DNA of 64,000 nt from Arthrobacter sp. CAN_C5 (GCF_017875735.1 NZ_JAGGMZ010000001.1:1426001-1490000), one strand, 5' to 3'. Shown: positions 17,830-29,086, counted from the first letter of the stretch. The notes: generated from the sequence alone by a model not told the origin. Program-made: numbers and translations.

Positions 17830-18780
17830 ATGAACACCATCAGGACGGTCTCCGTGCCCAGCGAGGAAATGCTCGATGCGCTTCAACCTGCGCCGGAGGG
17901 GATCCAGCTGGTGCTGTGGGATTTCACCGGAGAGCCGGTCGGGGCGGCCCTGGCTGAGATTGATGCGGCGGTCCTGCCCTACCTGTCCTCGCCAGACCAG
18001 TTCGGCGAAGCGGTGAAGAGTGCGCCGAACCTGCGGCTGGTGCATACGCAGTCCACCGGGTACGAGGGCATTCCGGAGTTGGTGGGCGAGGACGTCGCCG
18101 TCGTCAGTGCCTCGGGTGTCCACGCCGCCGCCACTGCTGAACTCGCCCTCGGTCTCATGATCGCTTCCCTGCGCGGCATCGACGACGCTGTCCGCAGCCA
18201 GACCCTGGGACAGTGGCAGCCGGCACTCTATCCTGGCCTCGCGGACCGCAGGGTGCTCCTCGTGGGTGTCGGGGGCATCGGCGTCGAAATCGCCCGGCGG
18301 CTCGCTCCGTTTGAGGTCGAACTGACCCGGGTGGGGAGCTCGGCGCGCGACGACGAGTGGGGACACGTCTATGGGACCGATGAACTGGTGGGGTTGGCCG
18401 CGCAGGCAGAGGTGCTGGTGATCATCACTCCGCTGACGGACTCCACGCGTTCCCTGATCAACGCCGAGGTGCTGGCTGCCATGCCGGACGGCGCGCTGGT
18501 TGTCAACGTTGCCCGTGGTGCCGTGGTGGACAGCGAGGCGCTGACCTCCGAGGTGGTGTCCGGTCGCCTGAAAGCGGCCGTGGACGTGTTCGACCCCGAA
18601 CCCGTCCCCGAGGGCCATCCGCTGTGGTCGGCAACCGGTGCACTGGTCACCCCCCACAGCGGAGGCAACACCGGCGCGTTCTGGCCACGGATGATCAAGT
18701 TGCTGCAACGCCAGCTGGACAGCTTCGCGGCTGGCCGGGAGCCGGAGAACCTGGTGCAGCGCGGATCGCTCTTCAGCTGA
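17830..18780 (+). CDS. D-isomer-specific 2-hydroxyacid dehydrogenase
   Basis: NAD(P)-dependent dehydrogenase, 316 residues. The nucleotide motif GVGGIGVEIARRL lies at about 146-158; catalytic Arg is in VNVARGAVVD, the assisting Glu in DVFDPEPVPEGHPLW and the catalytic His in VTPHSGGNTGAFWPR. The N-terminal domain is short and the family closest in appearance is the phosphoglycerate/hydroxypyruvate-reductase-like group; substrate unknown. A TAGGCT box (17817-17822) ends 7 bases before ATG 17830, consistent with a leaderless message and with the absence of a usable ribosome site. The frame is open upstream to 17485 but that part is antisense to the small membrane protein gene. Confidence 0.88.
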   Translation: MNTIRTVSVPSEEMLDALQPAPEGIQLVLWDFTGEPVGAALAEIDAAVLPYLSSPDQFGEAVKSAPNLRLVHTQSTGYEGIPELVGEDVAVVSASGVHAAATAELALGLMIASLRGIDDAVRSQTLGQWQPALYPGLADRRVLLVGVGGIGVEIARRLAPFEVELTRVGSSARDDEWGHVYGTDELVGLAAQAEVLVIITPLTDSTRSLINAEVLAAMPDGALVVNVARGAVVDSEALTSEVVSGRLKAAVDVFDPEPVPEGHPLWSATGALVTPHSGGNTGAFWPRMIKLLQRQLDSFAAGREPENLVQRGSLFS

Positions 18781-18834
18781 GCCCACGGGCTCCGGGCTCT
18801 GGCTCCAGGCAGGGCCGCTCCAGGCAGGGCCGCG

Positions 18835-19326
18835 CTACGCCATGTCGACGAAGGCCGTCATGAACGCGTCAAAATCGGTGTGATCCTCCCGCTGGTCGAT
18901 GACCAGCCGGGCATGGGGTCCCGAGCTGAAGCGGGCCTCCGGCTGGACGCCGAAGCGGAAGGTCTTGCCGGTGCTGGTGCCCACCTCAAAGCGGCCATTG
19001 GCGAGGCGGTAGGCGTGCGACAGATTGGTCATGTTGATTTCCACCGGGATGCCGGTGGCGTTGAGCGTGTGCGGGTCCACGGGGGCGATCATGATTTCGG
19101 TGGGTTTCCACCGGTAGCCGACCACGTAGTACCTGGGCGTCACGACGCGGGCGCCGTCGGACTCCCGCTGCTGGAAGTGTTCGTTGGCCCCGAAGACCAG
19201 GTTGTAGTCGCCGTAGTTGGGGATCTGTGAATCGAAGACACGGCGGAGGTCGTCTTTGAGCTGGTTGCTGTCGGGTGCCTTCTCAGGCGGGTCCGGCTGG
19301 GAAGTGTCCGATGGAGGCGTCGACAT
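18835..19326 (-). CDS. Conserved hypothetical protein
   Basis: A 163-residue cytoplasmic protein. After a disordered Pro/Asp-rich start (residues 1-22) it forms a mainly beta domain, with the distinctive stretches [16 protein letters not shown] and [21 protein letters not shown] know no function for it; homologues seem widespread in Arthrobacter-like genomes. ATG 19326 is chosen since upstream codons run into the ilvD promoter region. It is convergent with the dehydrogenase gene; the 54-base gap between them holds a 15-base tandem duplication (GCTCCAGGCAGGGCC twice, 18802-18832). Confidence 0.75.
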   Translation of the reverse strand: MSTPPSDTSQPDPPEKAPDSNQLKDDLRRVFDSQIPNYGDYNLVFGANEHFQQRESDGARVVTPRYYVVGYRWKPTEIMIAPVDPHTLNATGIPVEINMTNLSHAYRLANGRFEVGTSTGKTFRFGVQPEARFSSGPHARLVIDQREDHTDFDAFMTAFVDMA

Positions 19327-19417
19327 ACCGCCAAGTTTACGTGCCGGTCGTCCTCCGGCAGGGTGAGGTTCCCGTAACAGGCCGGTCATATGGCGAACAG
19401 GTGAAACCGCTTACGCC

Positions 19418-19423
19418 TAGACT
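19418..19423 (+). promoter_or_regulatory. Putative -10 box (TAGACT) for leaderless ilvD
   Basis: TAGACT ends 7 bases before ATG 19431 and there is no Shine-Dalgarno (the intervening bases are pyrimidine-rich), so the transcript probably starts at the ATG. Confidence 0.5.
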
Positions 19424-19430
19424 TTCACCC

Positions 19431-21134
19431 ATGAGCGTGGAAAATACCCCTGATATCAAGCCGCGAAGCCGGGCCGTCACCGATGGATTTGAGCGGGCTC
19501 CGGCCCGCGGAATGCTTCGTGCCGTCGGGATGGGCGACGACGATTTTGCCAAGCCGCAGATCGGCGTCGCGAGTTCGTGGAACGAAATTACCCCCTGCAA
19601 CCTGTCCCTGAACCGCCTCGCGCAGAGCGCCAAGGAAGGTGTGCACGCGGGTGGCGGATTTCCCATGCAGTTCGGCACCATCTCCGTCTCCGATGGCATC
19701 TCCATGGGGCACTCCGGGATGCATTTCTCGCTGGTTTCGCGTGAAGTGATCGCCGATTCGGTGGAAACGGTCATGGAGGCCGAACGGATCGACGGGTCAG
19801 TGCTGCTCGCAGGGTGCGATAAGTCGCTGCCCGGCATGCTGATGGCCGCGGCACGTTTGAACCTCGCGAGTGTCTTCCTCTACGGCGGCTCGACCATGCC
19901 GGGCTGGGTGAAGCTTGAGGATGGCACCGAACGGGAAGTCACCCTGATTGACGCCTTCGAGGCGGTGGGCGCCTGCGCCGCCGGCAAGATGAGCGAGGAA
20001 GACCTCACCCGCATCGAGAAAGCTATCTGCCCGGGTGAAGGCGCCTGCGGTGGCATGTACACGGCCAACACGATGGCCTGCATCGGCGAAGCGCTCGGCA
20101 TGTCACTGCCCGGCTCTGCCGCACCGCCGTCGGCCGACCGCCGCCGCGACGAGTTCGCCCGCAAATCCGGTGAGGCGGTCGTCAACCTGCTGCGCCTGGG
20201 CATCACCGCGCGGGACATCATGACCCGCAAGGCGTTCGAGAACGCGATCGCCGTCACCATGGCCTTCGGGGGCTCGACCAACGCCGTGCTACACCTGCTG
20301 GCGATCGCCCGCGAAGCCGAGGTGGACCTGACCCTCGACGATTTCAACCGCATTGGCGACAAGATCCCGCACCTCGGGGACCTGAAGCCCTTCGGTCGCT
20401 ACGTCATGACCGACGTCGACAAGGTCGGCGGCGTGCCGGTCATCATGCGTGCACTGCTCGACGCCGGCCTGCTGCACGGCGATGTCCTGACGGTCACGGG
20501 TAAAACCCTCGCCGAGAACCTGGCCTCGATCAACCCGCCGGATCTTGACGGCAAAATCCTGCGGGCGCTGGACAACCCCATCCACGCCAGCGGCGGCATC
20601 ACCATCGTCAAGGGCTCGCTGGCCCCTGAGGGCGCCGTCGTCAAGACCGCCGGCTTCGACGCCGAGGTGTTCGAAGGAACCGCCCGCGTGTTCGAGCGGG
20701 AGCAGGGAGCCCTGAAGGCGCTCGCCGACGGTGAGGTCAAGGCCGGCGACGTCGTCGTCATCCGTTACGAAGGTCCCAAGGGTGGCCCGGGGATGCGCGA
20801 GATGCTCGCCATCACGGGTGCGATCAAGGGTGCGGGCCTTGGCAGGGATGTGCTGCTGCTGACCGATGGCCGCTTCTCCGGCGGCACCACCGGCCTGTGT
20901 ATTGGGCACGTGGCACCTGAAGCCGTCGACGGCGGACCGATCGCCTTCGTGAAGAACGGCGACCGGATCCGGGTCGACATCCCTAACAAGAGCTTCGACC
21001 TGCTGGTCGACGAGTCCGAGATGGAAAGCCGCAAGGTGGGTTGGGAGCCCCTGCCAGCGATCTACACCAAGGGCGTGCTGGCCAAGTACGCGAAGCTGGT
21101 GCACTCGGCCTCCGAGGGCGCGTACTGCGGCTAA
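19431..21134 (+). CDS. ilvD: Dihydroxy-acid dehydratase
   Basis: Fe-S enzyme of valine, isoleucine and pantothenate synthesis, converting dihydroxyisovalerate and dihydroxymethylvalerate to the 2-oxo acids. 567 residues, normal length. The cluster cysteines lie in [16 protein letters not shown] and [12 protein letters not shown], and the catalytic serine region is GRFSGGTTG near residue 485. It is read first in the ilvD-ilvBNC cluster but has its own terminator (21150-21186), so ilvB is transcribed separately. The start is set by the TAGACT box and by the conserved N-terminus ([19 protein letters not shown]); the longer open frame upstream is antisense to the preceding gene. Confidence 0.97.
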   Translation: MSVENTPDIKPRSRAVTDGFERAPARGMLRAVGMGDDDFAKPQIGVASSWNEITPCNLSLNRLAQSAKEGVHAGGGFPMQFGTISVSDGISMGHSGMHFSLVSREVIADSVETVMEAERIDGSVLLAGCDKSLPGMLMAAARLNLASVFLYGGSTMPGWVKLEDGTEREVTLIDAFEAVGACAAGKMSEEDLTRIEKAICPGEGACGGMYTANTMACIGEALGMSLPGSAAPPSADRRRDEFARKSGEAVVNLLRLGITARDIMTRKAFENAIAVTMAFGGSTNAVLHLLAIAREAEVDLTLDDFNRIGDKIPHLGDLKPFGRYVMTDVDKVGGVPVIMRALLDAGLLHGDVLTVTGKTLAENLASINPPDLDGKILRALDNPIHASGGITIVKGSLAPEGAVVKTAGFDAEVFEGTARVFEREQGALKALADGEVKAGDVVVIRYEGPKGGPGMREMLAITGAIKGAGLGRDVLLLTDGRFSGGTTGLCIGHVAPEAVDGGPIAFVKNGDRIRVDIPNKSFDLLVDESEMESRKVGWEPLPAIYTKGVLAKYAKLVHSASEGAYCG

Positions 21135-21149
21135 CCCACCGAACCATGA

Positions 21150-21186
21150 CCTCTGGTGGGTTCAGGACCCCCGAACCCGCCAGAGG
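21150..21186 (+). terminator. Terminator of ilvD
   Basis: 14-bp stem, 21150-21163 with 21173-21186, one G-U pair, 9-base loop, followed by CCACTTTT. A second GC-rich hairpin (21198-21217, loop ATCC) follows immediately. Confidence 0.75.
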
Positions 21187-21235
21187 CCACTTTTCGCCGG
21201 GGCCCATCCGGGCCCCGAAGGTCCACCGCCAACAT

Positions 21236-21279
21236 CAGTTAGTGTCCACTAACTGGACGGTGTGTCCAGATAGTGAGAC
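21236..21279. promoter_or_regulatory. Palindromic operator region upstream of ilvB
   Basis: A near-perfect palindrome CAGTTAGTG-TC-CACTAACTG occupies 21236-21255. Overlapping it are two units with a 20-base period: TGTCCA-N5-TGGACG (21243-21259) and TGTCCA-N5-TGAGAC (21263-21279). The right half TGAGAC and 5-base spacer equal those in the leuB and ndgR-leuC sites. It ends 15 bases before the -35 box. The binding protein (NdgR?) is inferred. Confidence 0.5.
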
Positions 21280-21294
21280 GGTGGTGGGTGTCGT

Positions 21295-21323
21295 TTGACA
21301 CCCCCTGAGGGTGAGGGGAAACT
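21295..21323 (+). promoter_or_regulatory. ilvB leader promoter
   Basis: A consensus -35 TTGACA (21295-21300) is followed after 17 bases by GAAACT (21318-21323), a weak TANNNT-type -10. The predicted start is close to base 21330, the A of the leader peptide ATG. Confidence 0.6.
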
Positions 21324-21329
21324 ACAGAT

Positions 21330-21377
21330 ATGCATCTCGATTCCGTAGTAGTCCTTCTTACCAAGCGCGTGGCCTAA
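21330..21377 (+). CDS. ilvBNC attenuator leader peptide
   Basis: A 15-codon frame encodes MHLDSVVVLLTKRVA; seven of 15 residues are Val or Leu, with five in a row (codons 6-10). It lies between a good promoter and a Rho-independent terminator upstream of ilvB, as in the attenuated ilvBNC operon of Corynebacterium glutamicum. No ribosome site precedes it and the promoter predicts a leaderless start at its ATG. Ribosome stalling at the Val/Leu codons would change pairing of the downstream RNA. Too short for similarity alone; position and composition carry the call. Confidence 0.85.
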   Translation: MHLDSVVVLLTKRVA

Positions 21378-21444
21378 AGCCCGACTGGTAGTACTACGTC
21401 ACGCGCAACCCCTCACGGAGCCAACCAGGCTGAGGGGTTTTTTT
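21344..21444 (+). terminator. ilvBNC transcription attenuator
   Basis: The terminator stem is AACCCCTC (21407-21414) with GAGGGGTT (21432-21439), extended by AGCC/GGCT inside, and ends in a T7 run (21438-21444). Upstream, CGTAGTA within the Val codons (21344-21350) can pair with TACTACG (21392-21398), and CGCGTG (21366-21371) with CACGCG (21400-21405). These two pairings cross each other, so they are alternatives, which is what an attenuator needs. Confidence 0.8.
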
Positions 21445-21515
21445 GTTCCCACCGGACACAAGGCGCACGACACCCGAAGTACACGAGCAGTACCGATTCA
21501 TCAAGGAAGTCACCA

Positions 21516-23405
21516 ATGTCCAAGGGATCGCCCTATAGCCCCTCGCTGATGGCCAAACCAACCGCTCCGGCGGCCCCGGCGCGCAGCCAGCCCCGTGACG
21601 CAGTGCAGGGCGTCCAGCCGACTGCCGTCCGTGGCCCCAACACTGTTGTTCCACCCACTGAAATGCTCGGATCCGCTGCGATCGTGCGTTCACTCGAGGA
21701 ACTCGGCGTCGACGACATCTTCGGTCTTCCAGGCGGTGCCATCCTCCCGACCTACGATCCGCTGCTGGCCTCCAAGAAGCTCAGGCATATTCTGGTGCGG
21801 CACGAACAGGGCGCGGGACACGCAGCTCAGGGGTACGCCATGGTGACCGGCCGGCCGGGTGTCTGCATCGTCACCTCCGGCCCCGGAGCGACCAACCTCG
21901 TGACGGCGATCGCCGACGCACACATGGACTCCGTCCCGATGGTGGTCATCACCGGTCAGGTCAACAGTGCAGTGATCGGATCGGATGCCTTCCAGGAGGC
22001 GGACATCGTGGGCATCACCATGCCCATCACCAAGCACTCCTACCTGGTCACCAAGGCAGCCGATATCCCCCGGGTCATCGCCGAGGCATTCCACATTGCG
22101 TCCACCGGCCGGCCCGGTCCGGTCCTGGTGGATATCTCCAAGGACGCCCAGCAGGCCACCACCATGTTCTCCTGGCCTCCCCGGATCGACCTTCCCGGCT
22201 ACAAGACGGTGGTCCGTGGACACTCCAAGCAGGTCCGCGAAGCCGCACGGCTGATCGGCGAGTCCCAGCGGCCCGTGCTGTACGTCGGTGGCGGAGTCAT
22301 CAAGGCCCACGCGGCCGCGGAGCTGAAGGAACTGGCCGAACTGGTGGGAGCGCCGGTGGTCACCACCCTGATGGCGCGCGGTGTGTTCCCCGACTCGCAT
22401 GAACAGCACGTGGGCATGCCCGGAATGCACGGCTCGGTGTCAGCGGTGACGGCACTGCAGCAGTCCGACCTGCTCATCACCCTTGGCGCCCGGTTCGACG
22501 ACCGCGTCACCGGTGTCCTGTCCACCTTCGCCCCCGGCGCCAAGGTGATCCACGCGGACATCGATCCGGCTGAAATCTCCAAGAACCGCACCGCCGATGT
22601 CCCCATCGTGGGGTCAGTCAAAGAAATCATGCCAGAGCTCACCAACGCCCTGCGGGAACAGTTCGCGGCCACCGGCGCCCCGAACCTCGAGGCGTGGTGG
22701 ACCATGATCAACCGGCTCCGTGAGACCTACCCGATGGGCTACACCCAGCCCGACGACGGCCTCTCGGCACCGCAGCACGTGATCAAGCGGATCGGCGAGA
22801 TGACCGGACCCGAAGGCGTCTACGCCGCTGGCGTCGGCCAGCACCAGATGTGGGCGGCCCAGTTCATCAAGTATGAGCGCCCCCACGCCTGGCTGAACTC
22901 CGGGGGACTGGGCACCATGGGGTACGCGGTCCCCGCCGCCATGGGCGCCAAGGTGGGCAACCCTGACCGGGTGGTCTGGGCGATCGACGGCGACGGCTGC
23001 TTCCAGATGACCAACCAGGAACTGGCCACCTGCGTGATCAACAACATCCCAATCAAGGTGGCAGTCATCAACAACTCCTCCCTCGGGATGGTCCGCCAGT
23101 GGCAGACCCTGTTCTACGAGGGCAGGTATTCCAACACCGACCTGAACACCGGGCACGACACCGCCAGGGTGCCCGATTTCGTGAAGCTCGCCGACGCCTA
23201 TGGGTGTGCCGGCCTGCGGTGCGAACGCGACGAGGACATCGACTCGACCATCGCGCAGGCGCTGGAGATCAACGACCGCCCCGTCGTCATCGACTTCGTG
23301 GTCAGCCGCGACTCGATGGTGTGGCCGATGGTTCCCTCAGGGGTCAGCAACGACCTCATCCAGATTGCCCGCAACATGACCCCGGACTGGGAGCAGGAGG
23401 ATTAA
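21516..23405 (+). CDS. ilvB: Acetolactate synthase large subunit
   Basis: Thiamine-diphosphate enzyme making 2-acetolactate and 2-aceto-2-hydroxybutyrate, first common step to branched-chain amino acids. 629 residues including a 45-residue Pro/Ala-rich N-terminal extension typical of actinobacteria. The catalytic Glu is in [16 protein letters not shown], the FAD region around RFDDRVTG, and the ThDP/Mg motif [19 protein letters not shown] near residue 490-510. ATG 21516 has AAGGAAG upstream. ilvN follows after 1 base, so the two subunits are translationally coupled. Controlled by the attenuator and probably by the upstream palindromes. Confidence 0.97.
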   Translation: MSKGSPYSPSLMAKPTAPAAPARSQPRDAVQGVQPTAVRGPNTVVPPTEMLGSAAIVRSLEELGVDDIFGLPGGAILPTYDPLLASKKLRHILVRHEQGAGHAAQGYAMVTGRPGVCIVTSGPGATNLVTAIADAHMDSVPMVVITGQVNSAVIGSDAFQEADIVGITMPITKHSYLVTKAADIPRVIAEAFHIASTGRPGPVLVDISKDAQQATTMFSWPPRIDLPGYKTVVRGHSKQVREAARLIGESQRPVLYVGGGVIKAHAAAELKELAELVGAPVVTTLMARGVFPDSHEQHVGMPGMHGSVSAVTALQQSDLLITLGARFDDRVTGVLSTFAPGAKVIHADIDPAEISKNRTADVPIVGSVKEIMPELTNALREQFAATGAPNLEAWWTMINRLRETYPMGYTQPDDGLSAPQHVIKRIGEMTGPEGVYAAGVGQHQMWAAQFIKYERPHAWLNSGGLGTMGYAVPAAMGAKVGNPDRVVWAIDGDGCFQMTNQELATCVINNIPIKVAVINNSSLGMVRQWQTLFYEGRYSNTDLNTGHDTARVPDFVKLADAYGCAGLRCERDEDIDSTIAQALEINDRPVVIDFVVSRDSMVWPMVPSGVSNDLIQIARNMTPDWEQED

Positions 23406-23406
23406 C

Positions 23407-25027
<1,621 letters not shown>

Positions 25028-25052
25028 GCCAGCCCCGCTGGAGACCCGGCAT

Positions 25053-25094
25053 CAGCACTCGGCCAGGGCGCTCACGCGTCCTGGCCGAGTGCTG
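25053..25094 (+). terminator. Terminator of ilvBNC
   Basis: Perfect 15-bp stem (25053-25067 with 25080-25094) with a 12-base loop, just after ilvC. The tail is GTCCGGG without a T-run, so efficiency is uncertain. Confidence 0.65.
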
Positions 25095-25205
25095 TCCGGG
25101 CCGAGCCGGTAACAAAAGCGGCCCAGAGGCAGCGCCCATTTAGACTTGCCACACCGCCACGAATTCCCTCATTCACACACAGCACAGCAGCGAAGGATCA
25201 CACCC

Positions 25206-26798
25206 GTGACCAGCAAACCCGTAGTTCTCCTCGCCGAGGAGCTTTCTCCTGCCACAATCGAGGCCCTCGGCCCCGATTTTGAGATCCGGCAGACCGACGG
25301 CTCGGACCGTGGCCAGCTGCTCGCCGCGATTGCCGACGTCGACGCCATCCTGGTGCGTTCCGCCACCCAGGTCGACGCCGAGGCGATCGCCGCCGCACCG
25401 CAGCTGAAGGTCATTGCCCGCGCCGGCGTGGGCCTGGACAACGTGGACATTAAGGCCGCCACCCAGGCTGGCGTCATGGTGGTCAATGCTCCGACCTCCA
25501 ACATCATCTCGGCCGCCGAACTGACCGTCGGCCACATCCTCAGCCTCGCCCGCCACATCCCGCAGGCCAGCGCCGCACTCAAGGGCGGCGAATGGAAGCG
25601 TTCCAAGTACTCGGGCATCGAACTGTACGAAAAGAAGGTCGGCATCATCGGCCTCGGCCGGATCGGAGCCCTCGTCGCCGCCCGCCTGCAGGGCTTCGAC
25701 ACCGAAATCCTCGCCTACGACCCGTACATCACCTCGGCACGCGCCGCCCAGCTGGGAGTCCAGCTGGTCACCCTTGATGAACTGCTCGAACAGTCTGACT
25801 TCATCACCATCCACATGCCCAAGACCCCCGAAACGCTCGGCATGCTCGGCGAGGCGGCCTTCAGGAAGATGAAACCCTCTGCCTACGTGGTCAACGTGGC
25901 ACGCGGGGGACTGGTCGATGAGGCGGCGCTGTTCGCAGCCCTCCAGGCGAACGAGATCGCGGGCGCCGGCGTCGACGTGTTCGTCACCGAGCCCAGCACC
26001 GATCTCCCGTTCTTCACCCTCGACAACGTGGTGGTCACCCCCCACCTCGGGGCTTCAACCGATGAGGCCCAGGAAAAGGCAGGCGTATCCGTCGCCAAAT
26101 CGGTGCGCCTTGCCCTCGCCGGTGAGCTGGTGCCCGACGCCGTCAACGTCGCTGGCGGCGTCATCGATCCCCAGGTGCGCCCCGGCATCCCGCTGATCGA
26201 GAAGCTGGGTCGGATCTTCACCGCGCTGACCCACGATTCACTGACCCAGATCGAGGTGGAAGTGGCTGGCGAGATCGCGTCCCTCGACGTGAAGGCGCTG
26301 GAGCTTGCCGCTCTCAAGGGGGTCTTCACCGACATTGTCTCCGAGCAGGTGTCCTACGTGAACGCACCGGTCCTCGCCGAACAGCGCGGCATCAACACCC
26401 GGCTGGTCACCACCCCCGAATCGGAGGAGTACCGCAATGTGCTCACCATCCGCGGCGCGCTCTCGGACGGATCGCAGATCTCCGTCGCCGGTACCCTGAC
26501 CGGGCCGAAGCAGATCGAAAAGCTGGTAGGCGTCAACGGGTATGACCTCGAGATCCCGATCAGCGAACACCTGCTGGTGCTGCTGTACCAGGACCGTCCC
26601 GGTGTCATTGGCACGCTGGGCCGGTTGCTCGGCGAGCGGGACATCAACATCGCGGGAATGCAGGTGGCCCGCAACACCGAGGGCGGCCAGGCCCTGTCCC
26701 TGTTGACGGTCGACAGTTCGGTGCCGCAGGAGGTCCTAGACGCCGTGAAGGAAGCGATCGGCGCCACGGTGGCCCGCGAAGTGGACCTGCAGAGCTAA
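25206..26798 (+). CDS. serA: D-3-phosphoglycerate dehydrogenase
   Basis: First enzyme of serine synthesis. 530 residues, the long type found in actinobacteria: substrate and NAD domains in residues 1-310 (IGLGRIGALVAARLQGF for NAD, catalytic Arg in VNVARGGLVDEAAL, Glu in FVTEPSTD, His in TPHLGASTDEAQ), an intervening allosteric-substrate-binding domain, and a C-terminal ACT domain from about 455 (LVLLYQDRPGVIGTLGRLLGE) that senses serine. GTG 25206 is preceded by AAGGA. A TAGACT box at 25142-25147 may be its promoter, giving a leader of about 50 bases. Confidence 0.97.
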   Translation: MTSKPVVLLAEELSPATIEALGPDFEIRQTDGSDRGQLLAAIADVDAILVRSATQVDAEAIAAAPQLKVIARAGVGLDNVDIKAATQAGVMVVNAPTSNIISAAELTVGHILSLARHIPQASAALKGGEWKRSKYSGIELYEKKVGIIGLGRIGALVAARLQGFDTEILAYDPYITSARAAQLGVQLVTLDELLEQSDFITIHMPKTPETLGMLGEAAFRKMKPSAYVVNVARGGLVDEAALFAALQANEIAGAGVDVFVTEPSTDLPFFTLDNVVVTPHLGASTDEAQEKAGVSVAKSVRLALAGELVPDAVNVAGGVIDPQVRPGIPLIEKLGRIFTALTHDSLTQIEVEVAGEIASLDVKALELAALKGVFTDIVSEQVSYVNAPVLAEQRGINTRLVTTPESEEYRNVLTIRGALSDGSQISVAGTLTGPKQIEKLVGVNGYDLEIPISEHLLVLLYQDRPGVIGTLGRLLGERDINIAGMQVARNTEGGQALSLLTVDSSVPQEVLDAVKEAIGATVAREVDLQS

Positions 26799-26813
26799 CC
26801 ACCCAGGTGTTTC

Positions 26814-26847
26814 AGGGCCTCTCGCCGCGACAGCGGTGGGAGGCCCT
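26814..26847 (+). terminator. Hairpin downstream of serA
   Basis: AGGGCCTC (26814-26821) pairs with GAGGCCCT (26840-26847) and an inner CCGC/GCGG extends the stem. The tail has few T residues. It lies 16 bases after the serA stop. Confidence 0.6.
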
Positions 26848-26939
26848 TGTCGTTGCGCTGGCCCCTGGGCAGGGGCCAGGCCAGGGACGCTACCGGTGGG
26901 CGGCCCGGTCACGAAGCGACAAGCGGGCCGGAAACAGGG

Positions 26940-26945
26940 TAATTT
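26940..26945 (+). promoter_or_regulatory. Putative -10 box (TAATTT) for leaderless metG
   Basis: TAATTT ends 7 bases before GTG 26952 and the bases between (CTTTAG) hold no ribosome site. Confidence 0.45.
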
Positions 26946-26951
26946 CTTTAG

Positions 26952-28523
26952 GTGACATCCACAGAGCAGCTGCCCGCGTATTACCTCACCACAGCCATCT
27001 CGTACCCCAACGGGACCCCGCACATCGGCCATGCCTATGAGGCGATCGCCACCGACGCGCTGGCCCGGTTCAAGCGGCTCGATGGCTACGACGTCATGTT
27101 CCTGACCGGAACGGACGAGCACGGACTGAAGATGCAGCAGACCGCCGACAAGGAGGGCATCCCCGTCCGCGACCTGGCCACCCGCAACGCGCAGGCGTTC
27201 CAGGCCATGAACGACGACGTCGGCAGCTCCTACAACCGGTTCATCCGCACCACAGACGCGGACCACTACGAGGCTGCCTCCGCCATCTGGAAGCTGATGG
27301 AAGCCCGTGGCGACATCTACCTGGATAAGTACGCCGGCTGGTACTCGGTGCGGGACGAGGCGTTCCACAGCGAGGACGACACCGACGTCCGCGAGGACGG
27401 CATCCGCTACGCCACGGAGACTGACACCGAGGTGACCTGGACCGAGGAGGAGAGCTACTTCTTCCGGCTCTCCGCCTACCAGGACAAACTCCTCGCCCTG
27501 TACTCCGACCAGCCCGAGTTTGGCGCGCCCCAGTCACGGTTCAACGAGGTGATCAGCTTCGTCAAGCGCGGCCTCGAGGACCTGTCGATCAGCCGGACCA
27601 CCTTCGACTGGGGAGTGCCCGTCCCCGGCAACAAGGACCACGTGATGTATGTGTGGGTGGATGCCCTCACCAACTACCTCACCGGCGTCGGCTTCCCCGA
27701 TGTTCAGTCGGAGCGCTTCAAAAAGTTCTGGCCAGCCGACGTCCATGTCATCGGCAAGGACATCTCACGGTTCCACGCCATCTACTGGCCCGCGTTCCTG
27801 ATGTCAGCCGGACTCGAACTGCCACAGCGGATCATGATTCACGGTTTCCTGTTCAACAAGGGCGTCAAGATGTCCAAGTCGTTGGGCAACACGGTGGCGC
27901 CCAAGGACTGGGTGAACCAGTACGGCCTCGACCAGATCCGGTTCTTCCTGCTGCGCGAAGTGCCGTTCGGAGCCGACGGATCCTACAGCCACGAGGCAAT
28001 CGTGGGCCGGATGAACTCCGACCTAGCCAACAACCTGGGCAACCTCGCCCAGCGGTCGCTGTCAATGGTGGCCAAGAACTGTGACGCGCAGGTGCCAGCG
28101 CCGTCGTCGCTCGCGCCAGCCGACGAGGCCATCCTGGCGCAGGCCAACGGACTCCTTGAGGCGTCCCGGGCCGCGTTTGACCGCCAGGAGTTCTCCCGGG
28201 CACTCGAACTCATCTGGGGCGTACTGGGCGACACCAACGCCTACTTCGCCGACCAGCAGCCCTGGGTGCTCCGGAAAACCGATACCGAGCGCATGAACAC
28301 GGTGCTGTACGTGACGCTGGAGGTGCTCCGGATCGTCTCGATCCTGGCGCAGCCGGTGATGCCTGAGGGCGCCGGACGGCTGCTCACCGCGCTGGGGCAG
28401 GGCACCGGGCCCGACGACGTCGAGCGGCAGTTCAGCGCCATCGAGACTCCGCTGGTCGCTGGGACGGCACTGCCGGCGCCGTCGCCCATCTTCCCGAAGT
28501 ACGAAGAGCCAGCCGAGGGCTAG
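26952..28523 (+). CDS. metG: Methionyl-tRNA synthetase
   Basis: Class I synthetase charging tRNA-Met. 523 residues, the short form without the C-terminal tRNA-binding extension. HIGH motif is at PHIGHAYEAIATD (about residues 23-35) and KMSKS at GVKMSKSLGN (about 305). The connective domain has YSVRDEAFHSEDDTD where zinc-knuckle forms carry paired cysteines, so this enzyme is predicted to lack the bound zinc, as in mycobacterial-type MetRS. The start is a GTG with a TAATTT box just before it, suggesting leaderless expression. Confidence 0.96.
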   Translation: MTSTEQLPAYYLTTAISYPNGTPHIGHAYEAIATDALARFKRLDGYDVMFLTGTDEHGLKMQQTADKEGIPVRDLATRNAQAFQAMNDDVGSSYNRFIRTTDADHYEAASAIWKLMEARGDIYLDKYAGWYSVRDEAFHSEDDTDVREDGIRYATETDTEVTWTEEESYFFRLSAYQDKLLALYSDQPEFGAPQSRFNEVISFVKRGLEDLSISRTTFDWGVPVPGNKDHVMYVWVDALTNYLTGVGFPDVQSERFKKFWPADVHVIGKDISRFHAIYWPAFLMSAGLELPQRIMIHGFLFNKGVKMSKSLGNTVAPKDWVNQYGLDQIRFFLLREVPFGADGSYSHEAIVGRMNSDLANNLGNLAQRSLSMVAKNCDAQVPAPSSLAPADEAILAQANGLLEASRAAFDRQEFSRALELIWGVLGDTNAYFADQQPWVLRKTDTERMNTVLYVTLEVLRIVSILAQPVMPEGAGRLLTALGQGTGPDDVERQFSAIETPLVAGTALPAPSPIFPKYEEPAEG

Positions 28524-28537
28524 CGGTCCGCCCGGTG

Positions 28538-29071
28538 CTAGTGGTCGCCCGAGAGGAACCGCTCGGGTGCTGTCTGACGCATGATGTGCGTCAACTGCTC
28601 CTGCTGTTTGCGGGCCCGGTCGGTGAGGCGCCGGAGCTGTTCGGAGTCCAGCGCGGTCGACCCTGCCTCGGTTAGTGCGTTAAGGGTCTCCCACATGCAT
28701 TCCTTGCCACGGACCGCGCTTTGCAGGGCCTCCAGTTCCAGCTGGGCACCGCTGCCCTTGTCTGAACGGCGGAGGTTGAGCGGGTTGACCTTGCTGAGCT
28801 GCGCGCCGATCTGGGCAATGACCATTTTGACCTTGCTCGGGGTGTAGCCGAGGGAACTGATGATCTGAGCCAGTTCTTTCCGGTCGGCGGCGATCTCCTC
28901 GGTGAGTGTTGCGAAGGTTTGCTCGTGCTTGGTGCCGCGCCACGCCTCCTGGGCGGTGGAGAAGAGTTTTACTCCCGACGCGGCGGCCACCAGGTGGTCA
29001 TCCAGGTACGCCGAAAGTCTGCTGGAATCCGTCGGGTTTGAGTTGCTGCGCGGCGTCGGTGGATGTTCCAT
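28538..29071 (-). CDS. Hypothetical helical protein
   Basis: A 177-residue soluble protein, almost entirely helical, with segments LSAYLDDHLVAAASGVKLF, a kinase-free helix pair TLTEEIAADRKELAQIISSLG, and ELEALQSAVRGKECMWETLNAL. The four-helix pattern resembles ferritin-like or DUF892-like bundles, but the metal-ligand EXXH motifs are not evident, so I do not assign a function. AAAGG 7 bases upstream supports ATG 29071. A nested hairpin (29087-29129) lies between it and the upstream ABC permease gene on the same strand. Confidence 0.75.
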   Translation of the reverse strand: MEHPPTPRSNSNPTDSSRLSAYLDDHLVAAASGVKLFSTAQEAWRGTKHEQTFATLTEEIAADRKELAQIISSLGYTPSKVKMVIAQIGAQLSKVNPLNLRRSDKGSGAQLELEALQSAVRGKECMWETLNALTEAGSTALDSEQLRRLTDRARKQQEQLTHIMRQTAPERFLSGDH

Positions 29072-29086
29072 TGATAAACCTTTCGA

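Noticed and set aside
25173-26045. 290-codon open frame on the minus strand
   Set aside because: Exactly antisense to serA, which has all catalytic motifs. High GC in codon position three opens the opposite frame.
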